Source: Actinomycetes bacterium
GTDB taxonomy: Bacteria; Actinomycetota; Actinomycetes; Actinomycetales; Dermabacteraceae
Length of the DNA: 12,406 bases
Reading direction: 5' to 3'
Assembly: GCA_023389045.1 (NCBI GenBank)
Contig: JAEWEZ010000051.1
Coordinates: 1-12,406, forward strand
The notes beneath the pieces are model-generated. The model did no database searches and was not told where the DNA came from. It worked only from the letters and a program-made list of their open reading frames with translations. The position numbers and the translations under genes were made by a program. Below, piece after piece: positions 7,277-12,406 of the stretch. How positions within the stretch are numbered: the stretch's first letter is position 1; each line of letters starts with the position of its first letter.

Positions 7277-7867
7277 CCCCCGGCGGATCAACTCCGCCAG
7301 GATCATGCCGATCTCCAGGGTCTTACCCAGACCCACCGCATCCGCGATCAACAGACGCGGCCGCAGACGCCCCGGCTCCAGAGCCTTCGCGACCGCCGAA
7401 CGCTAATACGCCACATCATCCGCGAGCATGCGCGTGGAGACCGTGAGGCCCGCGTGGTCCATCGGCAGCGGGGTTTTACGCAGTGTGGCCTCCAGCCACA
7501 GCCGCGTGCGGCGCGAACCCGGCGAGGGGTCTGCCACCACGCGCGTATCCTCCGGGGCGATCACCGCGATCTGATCCAGGGAGGAGTAGAAGGTGGCGGT
7601 GGTGTCACGCACCAGCGCGCTCACGCCGCGCACCGTGTACAGCGGGCCATCGGCGGTGTCCTCAATCGAGGTGACCAGCCAGGTTTCATCGCGCACCCGC
7701 ACCAGGGACCCCGGGGCGATCGGGCCGGAGGTGGTGGGGGTTGGGGTGGGGTCGTGAGAGGCGGAGGCGCTGGGGTGCTGGGCCGTGGGGTCCAGAGCCG
7801 TGGGGTCCGACGGACCGGCCGGATCGGCGGTGAGGTCAGGCTCCCGTGCATCCTCAGTCGTGGTCAC
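7277..7867 (-). pseudogene. N-terminal remnant of an SNF2/RapA-type (DrmD-like) helicase
   Basis: A good start (GTG at 7867 with AGGAGG 5 bases upstream) opens a frame of 154 codons ending in TAG at 7403-7405. The same frame then continues with AVAKALEPGRLRPRLLI and the Walker A region ADAVGLGKTLEIGMILAELI, until it is lost after 7277. The in-frame continuation shows that the stop interrupts a real helicase gene; CAG to TAG would explain it (ADDVAY-stop-RSAVAKAL). The N-terminus is a Pro/Thr/Ser-rich leader (~1-50), then a small beta-rich domain (GSLVRVRDETWLVTSIEDTA). SNF2-like helicases of this design, such as DISARM DrmD, are much longer (around 1000 residues), so over four fifths is missing. 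I am sure of the helicase class and unsure whether it was DrmD. The gene lies 196 bases after aroD on the same strand. Confidence 0.7.
7782..7808 (-). repeat. Two-copy 12-base repeat in the helicase leader
   Basis: GCCGTGGGGTCC occurs at 7782-7793 and 7797-7808, period 15, encoding DPTAL and DPTAQ-like units on the - strand. This is simple low-complexity coding sequence. Confidence 0.55.
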
Positions 7868-8063
7868 GGGGCCTCCTGGGGTGATCGACAGCGCTATCTA
7901 CCAGCGAAGAGTTGACGGGACTACACGGCGGGCGCAGAGACTGTGCAGGTCAGGGCGATTTCTGGGTGTGGTAGCGGGGCAGGCGTCGACGGCGACGGGG
8001 CCCGTCGGTCCTGAAACCTGTGCGCCGGGGCGCCCACGCGCCCAGCCCACGGGCCCGTCGGCC
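7868..8063. other. Spacer between aroD and the helicase remnant
   Basis: I see no gene in these 196 bases. They hold a short GC-rich inverted repeat (8028-8043, GGGCGC CCAC GCGCCC) without a T run, and two copies of CCCGTCGG (8001-8008, 8054-8061). The helicase ribosome site lies at the low-coordinate end. No convincing terminator for the aro operon was found, so readthrough into the helicase remnant is possible. Confidence 0.5.
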
Positions 8064-8879
8064 TCAATCCCGCGCGCCGAGCGCCTCCAGCGCCGCATCC
8101 ACCACATGCACCGGAAGCTGACCCGGGGCCGAGATCTCCTCGACCGCCGCGAAGGTGGCCGCCTGCCCGAGCAGACCGCCCGCAAGGCGCGTCAGCGAAC
8201 CCAGCTCCCCCATGCTCATCGTCATCATCGGGATGCGCAGACGCTCCGTGGCCGCGATACTCGCCTCCATCAGCGCCAGCACATCCAGGCGACGCGAGGG
8301 CATTACCGAGAGTTTCGCAAGGTCAGCGCCACCTTCCTCGATACGCACGAGGGCGTCGAGCATGTCCAGCGGGCTCGGGGTCTCCTCCATCCGGTGATGC
8401 GAGCCGAGCACCGGAACCTTCGCGGCCCGCGCCCGCTCCACCGCGGCAGCCGCCACCTGCGGCTCCCCCAGCATCTGCACATCCAGCAGGTCCGCGATCT
8501 GCGCGGCCAGCACCCGGTCATACATCGCCAGCAGGTCATCCCCGCGCAGATCCACGGCGCCACCCTCCGCGGTCGTGCGCACCGTGACCAGCAGCGGCAG
8601 CCCGTCGATCGCGTCATGCACCACCTCGGCGGCCGCCTCAAAATCACCACCGGCCGCGAGCAGCGCATCCACGCGCCACTCCAGAATGTCCGTGGCCGTC
8701 TCACGGCGGGCAGCCACCGCCTGGCGGCTCAGCGCATTTGTATCCGCGCCCGTCAGCGGCACAATAATCGCGGTGCGGCCAGCACCCAGGCGGCACTTGC
8801 CCACCTGCAGGGACGGCGACTCCGGGCCGCCACCAATCCGTGGATCATGCGGGTCGCGGCCATAGGCATGGGGGCTCAT
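8064..8879 (-). CDS. aroD: 3-dehydroquinate dehydratase, type I
   Basis: This class I dehydroquinase (271 residues) removes water from 3-dehydroquinate to give 3-dehydroshikimate through a Schiff base. The family residues are visible: EWRVD (67-71), TTAEGG with the Glu at 105, the catalytic His in SHHRMEETP (H162), the Schiff-base Lys in ADLAKLSVMP (K189), and the substrate-binding Arg in GELGSLTR (R231). The E. coli counterparts are E46, E86, H143, K170 and R213. The first ~35 residues are a loose Gly/Pro-containing leader before strand 1 (AIIVPLT). The ATG at 8879 is 4 bases after the aroB stop with GAGGAG overlapping that stop, so a longer upstream reading is rejected. It is the last gene of the aro operon. 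Many actinobacteria use the unrelated type II enzyme (AroQ), so the type I form is worth noting. Confidence 0.93.
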   Translation of the reverse strand: MSPHAYGRDPHDPRIGGGPESPSLQVGKCRLGAGRTAIIVPLTGADTNALSRQAVAARRETATDILEWRVDALLAAGGDFEAAAEVVHDAIDGLPLLVTVRTTAEGGAVDLRGDDLLAMYDRVLAAQIADLLDVQMLGEPQVAAAAVERARAAKVPVLGSHHRMEETPSPLDMLDALVRIEEGGADLAKLSVMPSRRLDVLALMEASIAATERLRIPMMTMSMGELGSLTRLAGGLLGQAATFAAVEEISAPGQLPVHVVDAALEALGARD

Positions 8880-8883
8880 CAGA

Positions 8884-9999
8884 TCACTCCTCTTCCGCCG
8901 TGACCGCCGCATACGCCGCGAGCAGCAGCGCCGGATCCGGACCCTCCAGACGCGTGGGCGCCCCGATCCGATCCAAGACAACAAACCGCAGCAGACCCGC
9001 GCGAGACTTCTTATCCCGCTTCATCGCATCCTCAAGCTTCGGCCACTGCCTGCCACGGTACGTGGTCGGCAAGCCCAAAGAGGTGAGCACCGCGCGGTGT
9101 CGATCAACATCCTGCTCCGAGAGTTTCCCAGCCAGGTGCGCAAGCTCGGCCACAAACATCATGCCCACCGCAACCGCAGCCCCGTGGCGCCACTGATACC
9201 GCTCATTGCGTTCAATCGCGTGGGCGAGGGTGTGCCCGTAGTTCAGGATTTCGCGCTCTCCGCTTTCCTTGAGGTCGGCGCTCACCACGCGGGCCTTCAC
9301 GCGCACGGCACGCTCCACCAGTTCCGCGAACTGAGGCGTGGAGGTATCCAAGCAGGCGGCGGGGTTATCTTCGACGATCTCCAGGATGCGTTCATCCTCG
9401 ATGAAACCGCACTTGACCACCTCGGCAAGACCCGCGGCCACATCATTCGGCGGCAGATTCATCAGCACGTCCAGGTCGGAGAGCACCGCGATCGGCGGGT
9501 GGAAGGCGCCCACCAGGTTCTTGCCCTCCGAGGTGTTGATCCCCGTCTTCCCGCCCACGGCCGCATCGACCATCGCCGCCACCGTGGTGGGAACCTGCAG
9601 CACGTCGATGCCGCGCAGCCAGGTGGCGGCCACGAAACCGGCCAGGTCCGTAGCGGCGCCGCCGCCGAGGCCGACCACGAGGTCCTGCCGCGACAGGCCC
9701 GCCTGGCCGCACACCGTCCACAGGAACCCGGCGACCTGCGCGGTTTTGGCTTCCTCCGCATCGGGCACCTCCGCGAGGAAGGCCTCCCGGCCGGTGGCGG
9801 CGATCGCTTCACGCAGGTCACCGGCGATGCTGCGCAGGGTGGGCTGATGGACGATGACCACGCGGCGGGCGCGCTCCGGCACCAGCTGCGGCACCTCGGC
9901 GAGGACGCCTCGGCCGATCAGCACCTCGTAGCCGCCCTCGGGGGTGGCGACGGGGATGCGAGTGGGGGTGGGCGCCGGGGTGGTGGGCTCGGTGGTCAT
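8884..9999 (-). CDS. aroB: 3-dehydroquinate synthase
   Basis: This NAD- and metal-dependent enzyme converts DAHP to 3-dehydroquinate, the second shikimate step; 371 residues, close to the family norm. Visible signatures include the NAD-binding GLGGGAATDLAGF (110-122), VPTTVAAMVDAAVGGKTGIN (136-155) and GKNLVGAFHPP. The metal ligands are E193 in LAEVVKCG, H256 in LNYGHTLAHAIE and H272 in RHGAAVAVGM. The ATG at 9999 overlaps the aroK stop as ATGA, with GAGGAG 6 bases upstream, so the open frame extending to 10278 is not part of the gene. The first ~18 residues (TTEPTTPAPTPT) are Pro/Thr-rich and continue the low-complexity character of the aroK tail. A G-rich run able to form a quadruplex lies on the template strand at 9964-9987, just inside the gene. 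Confidence 0.96.
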   Translation of the reverse strand: MTTEPTTPAPTPTRIPVATPEGGYEVLIGRGVLAEVPQLVPERARRVVIVHQPTLRSIAGDLREAIAATGREAFLAEVPDAEEAKTAQVAGFLWTVCGQAGLSRQDLVVGLGGGAATDLAGFVAATWLRGIDVLQVPTTVAAMVDAAVGGKTGINTSEGKNLVGAFHPPIAVLSDLDVLMNLPPNDVAAGLAEVVKCGFIEDERILEIVEDNPAACLDTSTPQFAELVERAVRVKARVVSADLKESGEREILNYGHTLAHAIERNERYQWRHGAAVAVGMMFVAELAHLAGKLSEQDVDRHRAVLTSLGLPTTYRGRQWPKLEDAMKRDKKSRAGLLRFVVLDRIGAPTRLEGPDPALLLAAYAAVTAEEE

Positions 10000-10760
10000 G
10001 GGGTCTCCTCGGGGGCTGGTGGCGCTGGGGCGGAAGGGGCCGATGGATCGGGCGTGGCGGTGGGGCCCGTCGGCTCTGGGGTGGACGAGACGGGAGGTGG
10101 CGGCGTCTGCGGGGCGCGCTGGGCGGTGGTGTGCAGGGCGGTGGTGCGCAGGTCGGTGGCATGCAGGGCGTGGTCGATCTCCCGGGCGACGGCGCTCGCC
10201 GGGGCGCGCGAGGAGTGCACGACCACCCGCGCGATCTCGCGATACACCGGCAGACGCACGGCCGCGAGTTCCTGCCACCGCGCCACCGGGTCCTCCCCCG
10301 CGAGCATCGGGCGGCCCTTCCCGCGATGCAGACGCTCCGCCGCCAGCTCCTCAGCCAGTTCAATGAGCACGACGGGGGCCGTGGCCAGCAGGGCGCGGCT
10401 GGAGGGCGTCATCGGCGCGCCGCCGCCCAGGGAGAGCACACCTGTGCACTCCTGCAGGGCGCGGGCGAGCACCTGCGCTTCGAGTGCGCGGAAGGCCGGC
10501 TCGCCGTCCTGCGCGAAAATCGTGGGGATGTCGCGGCCGTCGGCCTCGGCGATCAGATGGTCGAGGTCGTGAAAGGGAAGGCCGCGGCGCGAGGCCAGCT
10601 CCCGGCCGACCTTCGTTTTCCCGGCAGCCATCATGCCGATGAGCACGGCAATCGGGCCGGGGGTGGGAGTGGCTGGTGACGCGCTGGCCCCGTCGGACCC
10701 AACGCTCCCACACCGCAGACCCGTCGGCCCCACGGAGGATTCCGTGCCCGACATACTCAC
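9996..10760 (-). CDS. aroK: Shikimate kinase with a long Pro/Thr/Ala-rich tail
   Basis: This enzyme phosphorylates shikimate at the 3-OH with ATP. Counting from the ATG at 10754, the core covers ~33-197: P-loop GMMAAGKT (40-47), the shikimate-binding Asp pair in FHDLDHL (61-67), FRALE (88-92), LGGGAP (109-114), the lid GKGRPML (145-151) and RLPVYREIA (167-175). The core is normal, but the protein is ~252 residues against about 170 usually. It has a ~33-residue Gly/Ser-rich N-terminus and a ~55-residue tail with TPPPPVSSTPEPTGPTATP. The tail begins with five-residue units LHATD-LRTTA-LHTTA encoded by a 15-bp tandem repeat (10121-10165). I used the GTG at 10760, which overlaps the aroC stop by four bases and has GGAG 8 bases upstream; the ATG at 10754 is the alternative. 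The longer frame to 10910 is aroC antiframe. Confidence 0.93.
   Translation of the reverse strand: MSMSGTESSVGPTGLRCGSVGSDGASASPATPTPGPIAVLIGMMAAGKTKVGRELASRRGLPFHDLDHLIAEADGRDIPTIFAQDGEPAFRALEAQVLARALQECTGVLSLGGGAPMTPSSRALLATAPVVLIELAEELAAERLHRGKGRPMLAGEDPVARWQELAAVRLPVYREIARVVVHSSRAPASAVAREIDHALHATDLRTTALHTTAQRAPQTPPPPVSSTPEPTGPTATPDPSAPSAPAPPAPEETP
10121..10165 (-). repeat. 15-bp tandem repeat, three copies, in aroK
   Basis: On the + strand the units are GGGCGGTGGTGTGCA, GGGCGGTGGTGCGCA and GGTCGGTGGCATGCA. They encode five-residue units LHTTA, LRTTA and LHATD in the aroK tail. Being in frame, copy-number change would lengthen or shorten the tail without breaking the gene. Confidence 0.8.
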
Positions 10761-11977
10761 GGGCGCTGCTCCGACTGGAGGCCGAGCGTGGCCTCCAGGT
10801 GCGCGCGGATCTCGGGCACGCTGTCCCCGCCGGTCTTTTCCAGGAGCGCATCCGCGAGTGTCAAAGCGACCACAGCCTGCGCGATCACCGCAGCGGGCGC
10901 CACCGCGCACACATCCGAACGCTGGTGATTGGCCGTCGCGGCCTCACCCGTGGCGGTATCGACCGTGCGCAGCGCCCGCGGCACCGTGGAGATCGGCTTC
11001 AGCGCGCCGCGCACGCGAAGCACCTCGCCATTGCTGATGCCGCCCTCGATCCCGCCAGCGCGGTTGGCGACTCGGGCGGTTCCGGCCGGGCCGTCGCCGG
11101 GGACGATCTCGTCCTGGGCCTGCGAGCCGCGACGGGCGGCCGTGGCGAAACCGTCGCCAATCTCCACGCCCTTCATGGCCTGGATCGACATGATGGCCTG
11201 CGCGAGGCGGCCGTCGAGGCGGCGATCCCACTGCGTATGCGAGCCGAGGCCCACCGGCACGCCGTAGGCGAGCACCTCGACCACGCCACCGAGCGTGTCG
11301 CCGTCCTTCTTCGCGGCATCGACCTCCTGCACCATCCGGGCCGAGGTGTCCGCATCGAAGCAGCGCAGCGGGTCCTCGTCGAGGGCATCGAGGTCGTCGG
11401 GGGTGGGCAGGGCCGCGCCCTCAGGCACCCGCACCTCGCCGACCGCGAGAGTGTGCGAGACCAGACGGATCCCGGCGGCCTGCTCCAGCAGCGCCTGCGC
11501 CACCTGTCCGGCGACCACCCGCGCGGCGGTTTCCCGTGCCGAAGCACGCTCCAAAACGGGGCGGGCCTCCTGATGCCCGTATTTGAGCATCCCGGCGAGG
11601 TCGGCATGGCCGGGCCTCGGGCGGGTGAGCGGTCGATTACGTGCGATCTCTCGCTCGTCGCCGGTGCCGGCGTCGATCAGCAAATCTTCGGCCGCGACCG
11701 GGTCGGCGCTCATCACCTTCTCCCATTTGGGCCACTCCGAGTTGCCGATCTCCACGGCGATCGGCGAGCCGAGCGTGCGACCGTGGCGCAGGCCCGAGAT
11801 CACCCGCAGCGCGTCCTGCTCAAACTTTTGGCGGGCGCCGCGGCCGTAGCCGAGGCGGCGCCGCGCGAGGGCATCGCGGAAGTCGGCGGTGGTCAGGTCC
11901 AGGCCGGCGGGCACGCCATCCAGGACGGTGATCAGAGAGCAGCCGTGGGATTCCCCGGCGGTAAGCCAACGAAGCAT
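10757..11977 (-). CDS. aroC: Chorismate synthase
   Basis: This enzyme catalyses the last shikimate step, EPSP to chorismate, with reduced FMN. The 406-residue length matches the family. Visible signatures are the start MLRWLTAGESHG with its active-site His (H11), the Arg-rich GYGRGARQKFEQD, RPRPGHADLAGMLKYGH (118-135), the FMN-binding NRAGGIEGGISNGE (305-318), and RSDVCAVAPAAVIAQAVVAL near the end. The ATG at 11977 gives the canonical N-terminus; a GTG at 11992 would add five residues and is less likely. No Shine-Dalgarno is evident, and a -10-like GAGAAT ends 7 bases before the ATG, so a leaderless message is possible. It is the first gene of aroC-aroK-aroB-aroD. Confidence 0.96.
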   Translation of the reverse strand: MLRWLTAGESHGCSLITVLDGVPAGLDLTTADFRDALARRRLGYGRGARQKFEQDALRVISGLRHGRTLGSPIAVEIGNSEWPKWEKVMSADPVAAEDLLIDAGTGDEREIARNRPLTRPRPGHADLAGMLKYGHQEARPVLERASARETAARVVAGQVAQALLEQAAGIRLVSHTLAVGEVRVPEGAALPTPDDLDALDEDPLRCFDADTSARMVQEVDAAKKDGDTLGGVVEVLAYGVPVGLGSHTQWDRRLDGRLAQAIMSIQAMKGVEIGDGFATAARRGSQAQDEIVPGDGPAGTARVANRAGGIEGGISNGEVLRVRGALKPISTVPRALRTVDTATGEAATANHQRSDVCAVAPAAVIAQAVVALTLADALLEKTGGDSVPEIRAHLEATLGLQSEQRP

Positions 11978-11984
11978 GTGCCCG

Positions 11985-12014
11985 ATTCTCACAGACCCCG
12001 CCAGCGCTGGCCAA
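11985..12014 (-). promoter_or_regulatory. Candidate promoter of the aro operon
   Basis: On the - strand TTGGCC (12014-12009) and GAGAAT (11990-11985) are separated by 18 bases. They match the sigma-70-type boxes at 3/6 and 4/6. Transcription would start at or next to the aroC ATG. The spacer contains most of the palindrome CCAGCGCTGG. The match is weak; this is the best candidate seen, not a firm call. Confidence 0.3.
12001..12010. promoter_or_regulatory. 10-bp perfect palindrome upstream of aroC
   Basis: CCAGCGCTGG is a perfect palindrome 24 bases upstream of the aroC start, inside the candidate promoter spacer and overlapping the -35-like box. It could be an operator half-site pair or chance in GC-rich DNA. 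No known aro repressor site is recognised. Confidence 0.25.
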
Positions 12015-12057
12015 ACAGTCCGCAGCCCGGGATTGGGGGGCTATTGGCTAGTCGGCG

Positions 12058-12108
12058 ATACGCCCGGATGCGCCGGCCCGGTGGGATCTCCGAGCGAGGC
12101 CTTTACAC
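12058..12108. repeat. 51-bp direct repeat, copy 1
   Basis: This copy starts ATACGCCCGGATGCGCCGG and shares the core TCTCCGAGCGAGGCCTT with copy 2. Aligned without gaps, the copies differ at 9 of 51 positions (about 82% identity by hand). Confidence 0.75.
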
Positions 12109-12116
12109 GGCCAGCA

Positions 12117-12167
12117 ATACACCCAGGTACGCCGGCCCGTTCGGGTCTCCGAGCGAGGCCTTCACCC
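12117..12167. repeat. 51-bp direct repeat, copy 2
   Basis: This copy starts ATACACCCAGGTACGCCGG, 59 bases after copy 1. The spacing is not a multiple of three and several differences would change residues in any frame, so the repeat looks noncoding. Confidence 0.75.
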
Positions 12168-12199
12168 CGAGCCGCCCCTCTGAACCAAGCCACACACCT

Positions 12200-12217
12200 C
12201 TACCAAGCCATCCATCC
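12200..12217 (+). repeat. 18-bp exact repeat, copy 1
   Basis: CTACCAAGCCATCCATCC occurs here and again at 12388-12405, 188 bases apart. An 18-base exact match this close is not expected by chance. Confidence 0.7.
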
Positions 12218-12223
12218 CCGAAA

Positions 12224-12272
12224 TGGAGCAAAGCGCGGGGGTTAGGCGCCGGAACCCCCGAACTACGCTCCA
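12224..12272. repeat. Interrupted palindrome (two-arm hairpin)
   Basis: Outer arms TGGAGC (12224-12229) and GCTCCA (12267-12272) enclose a 6x6 unpaired section. Inside that are the inner arms CGGGGGTT (12236-12243) and AACCCCCG (12253-12260), around a 9-base loop containing the self-complementary GGCGCC. All 14 arm pairs are perfect. There is no T run on either side, so it does not look like an intrinsic terminator. Confidence 0.75.
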
Positions 12273-12387
12273 CTACGCGCGGGTAACCAGCCGCCAGCCC
12301 GACCTAACCACGCCTCCCCTCGGACTCCTTCCTCCCCACCGAGCCCCTGTCCTTTCCAAATCTTCCTTGCCTCAAAGCCCCGCACCA

Positions 12388-12405
12388 CTACCAAGCCATC
12401 CATCC
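12388..12405 (+). repeat. 18-bp exact repeat, copy 2
   Basis: This is the second copy of CTACCAAGCCATCCATCC, touching the window edge. It may be the start of another repeat unit continuing outside. Confidence 0.7.
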
Positions 12406-12406
12406 T

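Larger units (their letters stand above)
11978..12406. other. Noncoding region with repeats upstream of aroC
   Basis: I see no supported gene in these ~430 bases. The open frames crossing it on the + strand are continuations of aroC antiframes with no ribosome site. It holds two diverged 51-bp direct repeats, a hairpin built of two nested arms, and an 18-bp sequence present twice. This looks like intergenic repeat DNA, perhaps extending beyond the window. Confidence 0.6.

Noticed and set aside
8028..8043. Terminator after aroD
   Set aside because: The 6-bp stem GGGCGC/GCGCCC is short and no T run follows on either strand.
8880..8984. N-terminal extension of aroD to 8984
   Set aside because: The extra residues are Arg-rich aroB antiframe; the ATG at 8879 has a ribosome site overlapping the aroB stop.
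9997..10278. N-terminal extension of aroB to 10278
   Set aside because: The extension is the aroK antiframe (His/Arg/Pro-rich) and the ATG at 9999 has GAGGAG and the usual ATGA overlap.
9097..10572. Long + strand open frame opposite aroB and aroK (491 codons)
   Set aside because: It is antisense to both enzymes, with Gly/Arg/His-rich low-complexity translation.
12058..12167. CRISPR array
   Set aside because: There are only two copies, diverged at 9 of 51 positions, with an 8-base gap between them, and no cas genes in the window.
10676..12286. Long + strand open frame opposite aroC (536 codons)
   Set aside because: It is antisense to the aroC signatures and runs into repeat DNA. There is no domain and no start signal.

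Overview
The window is high-GC bacterial DNA with an actinobacterial look. Codons end mostly in G or C, genes overlap by a few bases, the threonine dehydratase ends in a single short ACT-like domain, and shikimate genes are packed as aroC-aroK-aroB-aroD. I read it as Actinomycetota, possibly Actinomycetaceae or Dermabacteraceae; the genus cannot be fixed from this sequence. Two core chromosomal blocks flank an accessory defence region.

Block 1 (1-1434, + strand) holds the 3' part of ilvA, cut by the window edge, followed after 12 bases by a GNAT acetyltransferase.

Block 2 (1461-6295, - strand) is a complete, tightly coupled type III restriction-modification operon: a small XRE regulator, then mod (beta-class adenine methyltransferase, motif order IV-TRD-I), then res (SF2 helicase with a C-terminal PD-EXK nuclease). 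The regulator's stop codon directly abuts the mod start, and mod overlaps res by 1-4 bases. The target-recognition part of mod is markedly AT-richer than the rest of the gene, as expected if that segment was exchanged by recombination.

Block 3 (6283-7867, - strand) is wreckage. Read in transcription order, it has the N-terminal part of an SNF2/RapA-type (possibly DrmD-like) helicase with an internal stop, a truncated IS3-family element with stops in both orfA and orfB, and the last ~115 codons of an unidentified gene, also with a stop, whose 3' end overlaps the XRE regulator. The simplest account is that a larger defence locus lost its middle after an IS3 insertion, leaving the type III genes intact.

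Block 4 (8064-11977, - strand) is the shikimate operon aroC-aroK-aroB-aroD, with junctions between a 4-base overlap and a 4-base gap. It covers 3-dehydroquinate synthesis and dehydration, shikimate phosphorylation and chorismate formation. AroK carries a long Pro/Thr/Ala-rich tail that includes a 15-bp tandem repeat.

Block 5 (11978-12406) is noncoding DNA upstream of aroC. It contains two diverged ~51-bp direct repeats, a strong interrupted hairpin and an 18-bp exact repeat, so it looks like a nest of dispersed intergenic repeats. I see no rRNA, tRNA or CRISPR array in the window.
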